A stretch of 64,000 bases of DNA, taken from NCBI GenBank assembly GCA_963995525.1, contig OZ023214.1, positions 53,896,339 to 53,960,338 of the forward strand, in the 5' to 3' direction. The first letter of the stretch is position 1. Each line of letters opens with the position of its first letter. The position numbers and the translations under genes were made by a program. The notes below the pieces were generated by a model, which had not been told where the DNA came from, made no database searches, and was given only the letters and a program-made list of their open reading frames with translations. Shown here one piece after another: positions 14,201 through 29,200 of the stretch. The DNA is from Escarpia spicata. Lineage: Eukaryota; Annelida; Polychaeta; Sabellida; Siboglinidae.

Positions 14201-17200
14201 GGGCCTACAAACTAAATGTACTGTTTGCAATAGGTTAAGGGCCTACAAACTAATTGTACTGTTTGCTACAGTTTTGGGACCTACAAACTAAGTGAACTGT
14301 TTGCAACAGTTTTGGGGCCTACAGACTCAGTGTATTGTTTGCGGTAGGTTCAGGGCCTGCAAGCTAAGTGTACTGTTTGCGGTAAGTTCAGGGCAGCTTG
14401 TTGTGACATGGTTTTTCATTCGCTGCTTCTAGTCGTAATCTGACCAATAGGAAACAGCATTACGTTAAATTCACATTTCTGGGCTCAAACAAAAAGAAGT
14501 CACGTGGCACGAAATGATGGCGGAGATCGAAATGTCACAACACCACCAGCCAAGAAGAAACGTGTGCTGTAGAAGTTTATAACAGCAGCGTACTGACAGC
14601 ACTCTAGCCAGACATGTCTCGTGTGGACAGTGGACACAACTAGTCGCGGCACTTAACAACAGCATACTGACGGCACTCTAACCAGACATGTCTTGTGTGG
14701 ACAGTGGACACAACTAGTCGCGGCACTTAACAACAGCATACTGACGGCACTCTAACCAGACATGTCTTGTGTGGACAGTGGACACAACTAGTCGCGGCAC
14801 TTAACAACAGCATACTGACGGCACTCTAACCAGATATGTCTTGTGTGGAAAGTGGACACAACTAGTCGCGGCACTTAACAACAGCATACTGACGGCACTC
14901 TAACCAGACATGTCTTGTGTGGACAGTGGACACAACTAGTCGCGGCACTTAACAACAGCATACTGACGGCACTCTAACCAGACATGTCTTGTGTGGACAG
15001 TGGACACAACTAGTCATGGCATTAACAACAGCATACTGACGGCACTCTAACCAGACATGTCTTGTGTGGACAGTGGACACAACTAGTCACGGCACTTAAC
15101 AACAGCATACTGACGGCACTCTAACCAGACATGTCTTGTGTGGACAGTGGACACAACTAGTCACGGCACTTAACAACAGCGTACTGACGGCACTCTAACC
15201 AGACATGTCTTGTGTGGACAGTGGACACAACTAGTCGCGGCACTTAACAACAGCATACTGACGGTACTCTAACCAGACATGTCTTGTGTGGACAGTGGAC
15301 ACAACTAGTTGCGGCACTTAACAACAGCATACTGACGGCACTCTAACCAGACATGTCTTGTGTGGACAGTGGACACAACTAGTCGCAGCACTTAACAACA
15401 GCTTCCTGACGGCACTCTAACCAGACATGTCTTGTGTGGACAGTGGACACAACTAGTCGCGGCACTTAACAACAGCATACTGACGGCACTCTAACGAGAC
15501 ATGTCTTATGTGGACAGTGGACACAACTAGTCGCGGCACTTAACAACAGCATACTGACGGCACTCTAACCAGACATGTCTTGTGTGGACAGTGGACACAA
15601 CTAGTCGCGGCACTTAACAACAACATACTGACGGCACTCTAACCAGACATGTCTTGTGTGGACAGTGGACACAACTAGTCGCGGCACTTAACAACAGCAT
15701 ACTGACGGCACTCTAACCAGACATGTCTTATGTGGACAGTGGACACAACTAGTCGCGGCACTTAACAACAGCATACTGACGGCACTCTAACCAGACATGT
15801 CTTGTGTGGACAGTGGACACAACTAGTCGCGGCACTTAACAACAGGATACTGACGGCACTCTAACCAGATATGTCTTGTGTGGACAGTGGACACAACTAG
15901 TCGCGGCACTTAACAACAGCATACTGACGGCACTCTAACCAGATATGTCTTGTGTGGACAGTGGACACAACTAGTCGCGGCACTTAACAACACCATACTG
16001 ACGGCACTCTAACCAGACATGTCTTGTGTGGACAGTGGACACAACTAGTCGCGGCACTTAACAACAGCATACTGACGGCACTCTAACCAGACATGTCTTG
16101 TGTGGACAGTGGACACAACTAGTCGCGGCACTTAACAACAGCATACTGACGGCACTCTAACCAGACATGTCTTGTGTGGACGGTGGACACAACTAGTCGC
16201 GGCACTTAACAACACCATACTGACGGCACTCTAACCAGACATGTCTTGTGTGGACAGTGGACACAACTAGTCACGGCACTTAACAACAGCTTACTGACGG
16301 CACTCTAACCAGACATGTCTTGTGTGGACAGTGTTCACAACTAGTCGCGGCACTTAACAACAGCATACTGACGGCACTCTAACCAGATATGTCTTGTGTG
16401 GAAAGTGGACACAACTAGTCGCGGCACTTAACAACAGCATACTGACGGCACTCTAACCAGACATGTCTTGTGTGGACAGTGGACACAACTAGTCGCGGCA
16501 CTTAACAACAGCATACTGACGGCACTCTAACCAGACATGTCTTGTGTGGACAGTGGACACAACTAGTCATGGCATTAACAACAGCATACTGACGGCACTC
16601 TAACCAGACATGTCTTGTGTGGACAGTGGACACAACTAGTCACGGCACTTAACAACAGCATACTGACGGCACTCTAACCAGACATGTCTTGTGTGGACAG
16701 TGGACACAACTAGTCACGGCACTTAACAACAGCGTACTGACGGCACTCTAACCAGACATGTCTTGTGTGGACAGTGGACACAACTAGTCGCGGCACTTAA
16801 CAACAGCATACTGACGGTACTCTAACCAGACATGTCTTGTGTGGACAGTGGACACAACTAGTTGCGGCACTTAACAACAGCATACTGACGGCACTCTAAC
16901 CAGACATGTCTTGTGTGGACAGTGGACACAACTAGTCATGGCACTTAACAACAGCATACTGACGGCACTCTAACCAGACATGTCTTGTGTGGACAGTGGA
17001 CACAACTAGTCGCGGCACTTAACAACAGCATACTGACGGCACTCTAACCAGACATGTCTTGTGTGGACAGTGGACACAACTAGTCGCGGCACTTAACAAC
17101 AGCATACTGACGGCACTCTAACCAGACATGTCTTGTGTGGACAGTGGACACAACTAGTCGCGGCACTTAACAACAGCATACTGACGGCACTCTAACCAGA

Positions 17201-20200
17201 CATGTCTTGTGTGGACAGTGGACACAACTAGTCGCGGCACTTAACAACAGCATACTGACGGCACTCTAACCAGACATGTCTTGTGTGGACAGTGGACACA
17301 ACTAGTCATGGCACTTAACAACAGCATACTGACGGCACTCTATCCAGACATGTCTTGTGTGGACAGTGGACACAACTAGTCATGGCACTTAACAACAGCA
17401 TACTGACGGCACTCTAACCAGATATGTCTTGTGTGGACAGTGGACACAACTAGTTGCGGCACTTAACAACAGCATACTGACGGCACTCTAACCAGATATG
17501 TCTCGTGTGGACAGTGGACACAACTAGTCATGGCACTTAACAACAGCATACTGACGGCACTCTAACCAGACATGTCTTGTGTGGACAGTGGACACAACTA
17601 GTCATGGCACTTAACAACAGCATACTGACGGCACTCTAACCAGATATGTCTTGTGTGGACAATGGACACAACTAGTCATGGCACTTAACAACAGCATACT
17701 GACAGCACTCTAACCAGATATGTCTCGTGTGGACAGTGGACACAACTAGTCGCGACACTTAACAACAGCGTACTGACGGCACTCTAACCAGATATGTCTC
17801 GTGTGGACAGTGGACACTACTAGTCGCGGCACTTTACAGCAGCGTACTGACGGCACTCTAACCAGATATGTCTTGTGTCGACAGTGGACACAACTAGTCA
17901 CGGCACTTTACAGCAGCATACTGACGGCACTCTAACCAGACATGTCGTGTGTGGACAGTGGACACAACTAGTCATGGCACTTAACAACAGCGTACTGACG
18001 GCACTCTAACCAGACATGTCTTGTGTGGACAGTGGACACAACTAGTCGCGGCACTTAACAACAGCATACTGACGGCACTCTAACCAGACATGTCTTGTGT
18101 GGACAGTGGACACAACTAGTCGCGGCACTTAACAACAGCATACTGACGGCACTCTAACCAGACATGTCTTGTGTGGACAGTGGACACAACTAGTCGCGGC
18201 ACTTAACAACAGCATACTGACGGCACTCTAACCAGACATGTCTTGTGTGGACAGTGGACACAACTAGTCGCGGCACTTAACAACAGCATACTGACGGCAC
18301 TCTAACCAGACATGTCTTGTGTGGACAGTGGACACAACTAGTCGCGGCACTTAACAACAGCATACTGACGGCACTCTAACCAGACATGTCTCGTGTGGAC
18401 AGTGGACACAACTAGTCGCGACACTTAACAACAGCGTACTGACGGCACTCTAACCAGATATGTCTCGTGTGGACAGTGGACACTACTAGTCGCGGCACTT
18501 TACAGCAGCGTACTGACGGCACTCTAACCAGATATGTCTTGTGTCGACAGTGGACACAACTAGTCATGGCACTTTACAGCAGCATACTGACGGCACTCTA
18601 ACCAGACATGTCGTGTGTGGACAGTGGACACAACTAGTCATGGCACTTAACAACAGCGTACTGACGGCAATCTAACCAGACATGTCTTGTGTGGACAGTG
18701 GACACAACTAGTCGCGGCACTTAACAACAGCATACTGACGGCACTCTAACCAGACATGTCTTGTGTGGACAGTGGACACAACTAGTCGCGGCACTTAACA
18801 ACAGCATACTGACGGCACTCTAACCAGACATGTCTTGTGTGGACAGTGGACACAACTAGTCGCGGCACTTAACAACAGCATACTGACGGCACTCTAACCA
18901 GACATGTCTTGTGTGGACAGTGGACACAACTAGTCGCGGCACTTAACAACAGCATACTGACGGCACTCTAACCAGACATGTCTTGTGTGGACAGTGGACA
19001 CAACTAGTCGCGGCACTTAACAACAGCATACTGACGGCACTCTAACCAGACATGTCTTGTGTGGACAGTGGACACAACTAGTCGCGGCACTTAACAACAG
19101 CATACTGACGGCACTCTAACCAGATATGTCTTGTGTGGACAGTGGACACAACTAGTCGCGGCACTTAACAACAGCATACTGACGGCACTCTAACCAGATA
19201 TGTCTTGTGTGGACAGTGGACACAACTAGTCGCGGCACTTAACAACACCATACTGACGGCACTCTAACCAGACATGTCTTGTGTGGACAGTGGACACAAC
19301 TAGTCGCGGCACTTAACAACACCATACTGACGGCACTCTAACCAGACATGTCTTGTGTGGACAGTGGACACAACTAGTCACGGCACTTAACAACAGCTTA
19401 CTGACGGCACTCTAACCAGACATGTCTTGTGTGGACAGTGGACACAACTAGTCGCGACACTTAACAACAGCATACTGATGGCACTCTAACCAGACATGTC
19501 TTGTGTGGACAGTGGACACAACTAGTCATGGCACTTAACAACAGCATACTGATGGCACTCTAACCAGACATGTCTTGTGTGGACAGTGGACACAACTAGT
19601 CACGACACTTAACAACAGCATACTGACGGCACTCTAACCAGACATGTCTTGTGTGGACTGTGGACACAACTAGTCATGGCACTTAACAACAGCATACTGA
19701 CGGCACTCTAACCAGACATGTCTTGTGTGGACAGTGGACACAACTAGTTGTGGCACTTAACAACAGCATACTGACGGCACTCTAACCAGACATGTCTTGT
19801 GTGGACAGTGGACACAACTAGTCGCGGCACTTAACAACAGCATACTGACGGCACTCTAACCAGACATGTCTTGTGTGGACAGTGGACACAACTAGTCGCG
19901 GCACTTAACAACAGCATACTGACGGCACTCTAACCAGACATGTCTTGTGTGGACAGTGGACACAACTAGTCGCGGCACTTAACAACAGCATACTGACGGC
20001 ACTCTAACCAGATATGTCTTGTGTGGACAGTGGACACAACTAGTCGCGGCACTTAACAACAGCATACTGACGGCACTCTAACCAGACATGTCTTGTGTGG
20101 ACAGTGGACACAACTAGTCGCGGCACTTAACAACAGCATACTGACGGCACTCTAACCAGACATGTCTTGTGTGGACAGTGGACACAACTAGTCACGGCAC

Positions 20201-23200
20201 TTAACAACAGCATACTGACGGCACTCTAACCAGACATGTCTTGTGTGGACAGTGGACACAACTAGTCACGACACTTAACAACAGCATACTGACGGCACTC
20301 TAACCAGACATGTCTTGTGTGGACAGTGGACACAACTAGTCGCGGCACTTTACAACAGCATACTGACGGCACTCTAACCAGACATGTCTTGTGTGGACAG
20401 TGGACACAACTAGTCGCGGCACTTAACAACAGCATACTGACGGCACTCTAACCAGACATGTCTTGTGTGGACAGTGGACACAACTAGTCACGGCACTTAA
20501 CAACAGCATACTGATGGCACTCTACCCAGATATGTCTTGTGTGGACAGTGGACACAACTAGTTGCGGCACTTAACAACAGCATACTGACGGCACTCTAAC
20601 CAGATATGTCTCGTGTGGACAGTGGACACAACTAGTCATGGCACTTAACAACAGCATACTGACGGCACTGTAACCAGACATGTCTTGTGTGGACAGTGGA
20701 CACAACTAGTCGCGGCACTTAACAACAGCATACTGACGGCACTCTAACCAGACATGTCTTGTGTGGACAGTGGACACAACTAGTCATGGCACTTAACAAC
20801 AGCATACTGACGGCACTCTAACCAGATATGTCTTGTGTGGACAGTGGACACAACTAGTCATGGCACTTAACAACAGCATACTGACGGCACTCTAACCAGA
20901 TATGTCTCGTGTGGACAGTGGACACAACTAGTCGCGACACTTAACAACAGCGTACTGACGGCACTCTAACCAGATATGTCTCGTGTGGACAGTGGACACT
21001 ACTAGTCGCGGCACTTTACAGCAGCGTACTGACGGCACTCTAACCAGATATGTCTTGTGTCGACAGTGGACACAACTAGTCGCCGCACTTGTATAGAATC
21101 TGGACCCACCTCGATTTCGCCATTATGACTTGAGTTTTGCCCAACTTTGATACCTCAGTGCATTAGTTCTGTTACTCAACATTATCCCAGACATATTTAC
21201 TTTGAAGAATATTGCGTCTTAGGGCATTTTTGAGACGTAAATAGCGCTCCGGTTTGCACCAACATATGCCTCTATATCGCCCTTTTTACGAGCGCAATGC
21301 GGTAACGCATGACTGCAGCGGTGCAGACTAACCGGATCGTTATTTGGGCTTCAAAAGTGCGCTAAGACACAATATATATGCCTGGGATGATGTTGAATGA
21401 AGGAACTACACGAGTGCCCTAGTCGCTACTACCATGCATTGTGCACTCTGATGATCGTGTGTTTCTCTCTCTAGTAAAGTTTACAGTGTAAATCTCTGAG
21501 TGGTATTTGTTATTTGCTGTTTATTACATAATCTGGCTGTAATGTGGAATTTTGCTTGAGTCAGCAGGCTGTTTGTGAAAGTTACGTAAAATCAGAATTA
21601 CAATGGTTAGTATTAAACACAAAATTATAGAGGTTCTTTAAGTTGCTTAAAGTTTAACTTGAGAATACAGTAAAACAGTTCTAGTCATTGTAAATTAGCT
21701 ATGCCAATAGTGTATAGATGCAATTACATTAGAGTTACGCTTCTTCACGTTTGATTTCCACCAATGCTGGTTATGAACGTCTACCTTACCTTGTTAACTG
21801 GATGCTTCAAAACACCTCACAGTTTACTAGAGACAATTATGTTTTGGGTGCAACTATCGTCATAGTCACAGTATTAAAGTATTACTGAGAGTGGTGTTCT
21901 TTTCCTGACAATATCTGACACGGTTCTGAACTATTACTGACAGCAGGCCTATATTCCTGAAAATCGGTGTAAATGGGAAGGCGGATTACTTACAGGAAGT
22001 TTTTGGGGTAGGCAGGTCTGCGATAGGTTCAGTATTGTTTGCGGTAGGTTCAGGGTCTACAGATTAAGTGTATTGTTTGCTGTAGGTTCAGGGCCTGCAG
22101 CAGAATCTGTTTGCGGCGGAGGTGGACACGTGTCGTGTGACAGAGACACTGGAGACAGTGCTGCAGTCACACCAACAAGTTCAGGTGACCATAGAACAAC
22201 TAGAGATGCAACTTGGAAACAAAGATGCCGTCATCAGTCGACTCAAAAGTCAGATGTGAGTGAAATGTCCTTTTTTTCCTATATGTTATGATACATATTC
22301 TAAATAAACCTGACAGTATAAGCTAAACCGATAAGTTTGTTGTCGATTGGTTGTTAACTATTGTTTTTATAGGTGCGTTTTTATATAATCGAACATTCAA
22401 GAACTCTCAGTCTTGTTTCAAAGTCTCCTCCCTTTCTATTTTCCTCTTTGTCTAACTGCCAATAATTTCTTGTGGGTGATTGTGATTATTGTCCAGTACA
22501 TTGTGATGGCAAAGTATCTATTGCACAGTTTCTCCAGAATTTGTCTATTGAGAAGAGGAAGGTTTAGGTGTGAATCATTTTGACATGCTGCAGAACTCTG
22601 GTTCCCAATTATTTGGGCGATAAAGAAGTAAAAGATACAGATGACCTTGTTAGTGACCTTGATGATGACCTTTGTGATGACCTTGCAGCACAGACAAGAA
22701 ACAGACAATACAGCAGCTGAGGAAAGACATGAGTTCTCTACGGGACGAGATTGCTGGGATGGAGACAGGGGGAAGCTCCGAAGTTAGTGATGGTTTCTTT
22801 CATTTTCCATTAGAAGACCAACATCATTTACTTGTCGATGATTCTGTCATACAGTGAGTTTTTCCATTTCCCAGTGTGTGATCTTTTACTTCTCTGGCAT
22901 AGACACCAGGTAGAAGAGACCAACGTCTTATAATGTCTCTTCCGAAAGACATAGGCAATGTGATGTGAACAAACTAGACCTTTGATTGTCGGTCTGGCAC
23001 TCTAACTGCTCGACCAGTGCTACCTCCCCCCTTATATATTTGTTAACATATGTACCGGTAATCTTTTTTTAAACTTATTTTCACATTACTTGTGCCTTTG
23101 AACTGATTTTCACCAGGCACACAGTGCATTATGAATGCCTAATTTAGTCATTATTAGCTGCAATACTTGACTTTTCCTGGAAATAAATTAATATTTTTAA

Positions 23201-26200
23201 TATTTTTAGACATATGTGCAGGCATCTTTCCACTGAAATAAAACAAATACTATTGAGGTGGAAACCTTTCTGACGACACAACTACCTTTGAAGCCAATAT
23301 AATGGGGCTGGAATCTCTGTTGACTTCACTGTGGGTCAAAATGACCAGGGGTATGTTTCACTAAGATTCATATGACCTCAACATTCTAATTTCAGTCTTT
23401 AAAATAAATGTTGCTACTTAGCTGTGATTTAAACAGAAAAATGACTTACGGTTAGAATACTGGATTGTTTTTGCACAAATGAGGGCGGTCGACTTCGCAT
23501 GCTTGCTATGGGTTATGTATGTTTCAGATATATGCAAACCTATACATTAAAAAAATGCAATTGTGCATAAATTTTAAGTTGTATCTAATTAAATTCTGTA
23601 ACCTTCATATTGCATTATCCAACACAATTTTGGTGATGCATTTAGTGCTCTTTGTCATAGACTAATCTAGAATTCTATTTTAACCTTCGGAGATACGTAC
23701 TATAAAGTATGTACTTTTGTTGACTGTGATGTGACTGTCTTATTACGTCCATTAGTCATACGTCATTGCCCTTACTTGGTGTCTGGTCATTAAGGTAAAC
23801 CACCATCTTGGCTATACACAATTGAATGTTGTGCACTGTCTACCATGGGACACCAAAGATACACAATTGAATGTTGTGCACTGTCTACCATGGGACTCCA
23901 AAGATACACAATTGAATGTTGTGCACTGTCTACCATGGGACTCCAAAGATACACAATTGAATGTTGTGCACTGTCTACCATGGGACTCCAAAGATACACA
24001 TTTGAATGTTGTGCACTGTCTACCATGGGACTCCAAAGATACACATTTGAATGTTGTGCACTGTCTACCATAGGACTCCAAAGATGCATAGCAGAACAAA
24101 TAGTGGACTTTTTCATTAGTTTGATTGCAATAGATGCTGACACGCCTTCTTGTTGTGTATCGCCTGTCAAGGGCCATTGCTAGGATGCGAGACCAGATGT
24201 CAAATCATCACTAATTGTCCTATTGGTTGGTGGTACATTGTACACTGGAACTGAATGGACTCTCCTAGTGATAGAGGTTTTACAGTCAGAGCTGCCAACT
24301 GAGTGTACACTGGCACTGAATGGACTGTCCCAGTGATGGGGGTGGCACAGTATACATTGGCACTGAATGGACTGTCCCAGTGATGGGAGTGGTACAGTGT
24401 ACACTGGCACTGAAAGGACTGTCCCAGTGATGGGAGTGGTACAGTGTACACTGGCACTGAATGGACTGTCCCAGTGATGGGAGTGGTACAGTGTACACTG
24501 GCACTGAATGGACTGTCCAAGTGATGGTAGTGGCACAGTGTACACTGGCACTGAATGGACTGTCCAAATGATGGGAGTGGTACAATGTACACTGGCACTG
24601 AATGGACTGTCCAAATGATGGGAGTGGTACAATGTACACTGGCACTGAATGGACTGTCCCAGTGATGGGAGTGGTACAATGTACACTGGCACTGAATGGA
24701 CAGTCTCAGTGATTGGGGTGGCACAGTGTACACTGGCACTGAATGGACTGTGCCAGTGAATGATGGGAATGCTACAGTGTACACTGGCACTGAATAGACT
24801 GTCCCAGTGATGGGAGTGGCACAGTGTACACTGGCACTGAATGGACTGTGCCAGTGATGGGGGTGGTAGAGTGTACACTGGCACTGAATGGACTGTGCCA
24901 GTGAATGATGGAAATGGTACAATGTACACTGGCACTGAATAGACTGCAAAAAACTAAATCTACTCTACCCGTCTGTATCAATTAGATCCTTGCAGTTAGG
25001 GGTGCTAGATCCTGGGCTGTCATAGAAGTTATATCCCATTTCTTTGACAGATGAGGATTTAACTCTCATGACAGTCCAGGGCCCAGGATTGAATTTTTTG
25101 GCAGCCAAGGGTCTAATCTGGGGCTGTCAGTGGAGTTAGATCCTTGGTTGTCAAGGGAGTTAGATCCTGGACTATCAAGGGAGTTAGATCCAGGGCTATC
25201 AAGGGAATTAGATCCTGGGTTTGTCAAGGGAGATAGATCCTGGACAGTCAAGGGAGTTAGATTCTGGGTTGTCAAGGGAGTTAGATCCTGGACTGTCAAG
25301 GGAGTTAGGTCCTGGACTGTCAAGGGAGTTAGGTCCTTGACTGTCAAGGGAGATAAATCCAGGTCTATTAAGGGAATTAGATCTTGGGTTGTTAAGGGAG
25401 ATATATCCTGGGTTGTCAAGGGAGTTAGATCCTAGACTATCAATGGAGTTAGATCCTGGGCTGCCAAGGGAGATAGATCCCAGACTATTAAGGGAGTTAG
25501 ATCCTGGACTGTCAAGGGAGTTGGATCCTGGACTGTCAAGGGAGTTAGATCCTGGGTTGTCAAAGGAGTTAGATCCTGGGCAGCCAAGGGAGATAGATGC
25601 TAGGCTGTCAAGGGAATTAGATCCTGGGTTGTTAATTGAGATAGATCCTGGGTTGTCAAGGGAGTTAGATCCTGGGTTGTTAAGGGAGTTAGATCCTGGG
25701 CTGTCAAGGGAGATATATGCTAGGCTGTCAAGGAAGTTAGATCCTGGACTGACAAGGGAGTTAGATCCTTGGTTGTCAAAGGAGTTAGATCCTGGGTTGT
25801 CAAGGGAATTAGATTCTGAGTTGTCAATGGAGTTAGATTCTGAGTTGTCAATGGAATTAGATCCTGGTTTGTCAACGGAGTTAGATCCTGAGCTGTCAAG
25901 GGAGTTAGATTCTGGACTGTCAAGGGAGTTAGATACTGAGCTGTCAGGGGAGTTAGATCCTGGGCTGTCAAGGGAGTTAGATTCTGAGCTGTCAGGGGAG
26001 TTAGATCCTGGGCTGTCAAGGGAGTTAGATCCTGAGCTGTCAGGGGAGTTTGATCCTGGGCTGTCAAGGGAGTTAGATCCTGAGCTGTCAGGGGAGTTTG
26101 ATCCTGGGCTGTCAAGGGAGTTAGATCCTGAGCTGTCAGGGGAGTTTGATCCTGGGCTGTCAAGGGGGTTATATCCTGGATTGTCATCATAAATGTCAAT

Positions 26201-29200
26201 GTTGTATGTTGTGTCATGTCAAGTCAGTGTCATGTCAGTATCATGATATTTCCGAATCTTTAAGAACTGTGATTGTGTCATGTTGTGCTGTGTCAGGTGG
26301 TGTCATTGCGCAAGGCCCTAGAGAAGTGTAGAGAAGACAAGGTGTGTCTGTCAGAGGCCGCGGAGAAAGCCCAGGATGCCAGGGACAAGCTGCATACACA
26401 GCTACGACGGGTCAGTGACGACTTCGAGAAGAAATCTCACTTGCTCAAGGAGCTGCGTACTGCTAGGTTGGTATTCCAACATCAGAGATGTATTGTAGCC
26501 CCCAAGGAACTGCGTTCTGCTGTGCTTGTGTTAGACTGATGCTGTGAGTTAAGAGCAGTGTTTGTGTTAGACTGATGCTGTGAGTTAAGAGCAGTGTTTG
26601 TGTTAGACTGATGCTGTGAGTTAAGAGCAGTGTTTGTGTTAGACTGATGCTGTGAGTTAAGAGCAGTGCTTGTGTTAGACTGATGCTGTGAGTTAAGAGC
26701 AGTGCTTGTGTTAGACTGATGCTGTGAGTTAAGAGCAGTGCTTGTGTTAGACTGATGCTGTGAGTTAAGAGCAGTGCTTGTGTTAGACTGATGCTGTGAG
26801 TTAAGAACAGTGCTTGTGTTAGACTGATGCTGTGAGTAAAGAGCAGTGTTTGTGTTAGACTGAAGCTGTGAGTTAAGAGCAGTGTTTGTGTTAGACTGAA
26901 ACACTGCTCTTGAGTTAAGAGCAGTGTTTGTGTTAGGCTGATGCTGTGAGTTAAGAGCAGTGTTTGTGTTAGGCTGATGCTGTGAGTTAAGAGCAGTGTT
27001 TGTAAACTTAGACTGATGCTGTGAGTTAAGAGCAGTGCTTGTGTTAGACTGATGCTGTGAGTTAAGAGCAGTGTTTGTGTTAGACTGATGATGTGCGTTA
27101 AGAGCAGTGTTTGTGTTAGACTGATGCTGTGAGTTAAGAGCAGTGTTTGTGTTAGACTGATGCTGTGAGTTAAGAGCATTGCTTGTGTTAGACTGATGCT
27201 GTGAGTTAAGAGCAGTGTTTGTGTTAGACTGATGCTATATGAGTTAAGAGCAGTGCTTGTGTTAGACTGATGCTGTGAGTTAAGAGCAGTACTTGTGTTA
27301 GACTGATGCTGTGAGTTAAGAGCAGTGTTTGTGTTAGACTGATGCTGTGAGTTAAGAGCAGTGTTTGTGTTAGACTGATGCTGTGAGTTAAGAGCAGTGT
27401 TTGTGTTAGACTAATGCTGTGAGTTAAGAGCAGTGTTTGTGTTAGACTAATGCTGTGAGTTAAGAGCAGTGTTTGTGTTAGACTGATGCTGTGAGTTAAG
27501 AGCAGTGTTTGTGTTAGACTGATGCTGTGAGTTAAGAGCAGTGTTTGTGTTAGACTGATGCTGTGAGTTAAGAACAGTGTTTGTGTTAGACTGATGCTGT
27601 GAGTTAAGAGCAGTGTTTGTGTTAGACTGATGCTGTGAGTTAAGAGCAGTGTTTGTGTTAGACTGATGCTGTGAGTTAAGAGCAGTGTTTGTGTTAGACT
27701 GACGCTGTGAGTTAAGATCAGTGTTTGTGTTAGACTGACGCTGTGAGTTAAGATCAGTGCTTGTGTTTAGACTGACGCTGTGTGTTAAGATAAGTGCTTG
27801 TGTTAGACTGATGCTGTGAGTCAAGAACATGAGGTGTTGTAGAGAAAAGGCGACAGAGGACATGAGGCGTGAGGTGGCTACCTATGAGGCGAGGCTGGCA
27901 AACCTCACAGAGCAGCTAGCAAAGGAACGTGAGAAGTCAGTGCGAAAAACCAGCAGGGATGTCACAGAGGTAGAGACTGGACTTTCTTTGTGGCTCCTGG
28001 TGTGGTCAGTTTGGCACTGATACTGTTTCAGTATCGTGGTGTAGTCTGGTTAAATATGAAGTGTTTATGTTATATGATGGTCTACAACTACACTAGGCAA
28101 ATTGGCAAATGTAAACATGACCAAAAAAGAAAACATGTCAATTCATATGATATGAAAACAAAACTTTAATAAGTTACAAGTTATAGAGAAACAAAAGACA
28201 ACTGTTTTGTGTTATGCACCTAAAAGAGTAACCATTTGCATTACTATCAACATTTTGACAGCAGTCTCGTATTGGAAGATTCTAATAAAATGTTTGATAT
28301 CATGGATGCAGACATTTTGCCCATGGCGCAGTAAATTTACCAATAAGCAGTAAGTTGTTTAAACAAGGGTAATGTTTGAACAACATCCTGCATCTTTTAG
28401 GAGGGGTTCATCCTTATGAAAAACAGGGAATAATATTAACGTATGCAATTAGGGTTCACATTTTATCTTTAAAATCTGGGCCTGTACATTTTATAGAATG
28501 AATGTGAAAAAGGGCATTAAAATAAATGGTGGGTGCTACCTTTAAGTATTGTTATCATGTCAGTGTGTTTTAGGTAAGAAAGCAACTAGAGAACTCTCTC
28601 AGTCGGAATGCGGAAATGTCGAAACAGAACACGATGCTGAAACAGCAAGTGAGTGAGCTCGAGACAGACCTGAAGGAGACTAAGGTGAAGATGTCAGCTC
28701 AGAGGAATCACATTGAACATTTGACAAAGATGAGGCGTAAACAGGATGACGAACTTCATAAGTTACAGGTCAGCCATTATGTTCTCTACATACCACCTCA
28801 ATAACATTGGATATGATACCTTGCTGGTAGAACACTCTCAGTCAAGGCATGGTAGTTCATTGTTAGAACACCACACTCTCAGTCGAGGCACGGTACCTTG
28901 CTGATAGAACACCACACTCTCAGTCAAGGCGTGGTACCTTGCTAGTAGTAAACTGTCAGTCAAGACATGGTAGCTCACTGTTAGAACACCATACTCTCAG
29001 TCGAGGCACAGTACCTTGCTGGTAGAACACCACACTCTCAATCAAGGCATGGTACCTTGCTGGTAGAACACTCTCAATCAAGGCACGGTCCTTGCTGGTA
29101 GAACACCACACTCTCAGTCAAGGCGTGGTACCTCGCTGGTAGAACACCACATTCTCAGTCAAGGGATGGTACCTTGCTGGTAGAACACTCTCAGTCAAGG

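Noticed and set aside
14574..21083. CRISPR-like regular repeat arrays
   Set aside because: All arrays here are head-to-tail without unique spacers, in an animal genome.
24180..24949. Two overlapping - strand frames of about 250 codons (HSVPVYTVPLPS repeats)
   Set aside because: 47-bp minisatellite; frames rotate with each unit and carry no domain.
26463..27179. 238-codon LTHSISLTQTL repeat frame on - strand
   Set aside because: 36-bp array; multiples of three keep it open. Not linked to splice or start signals.
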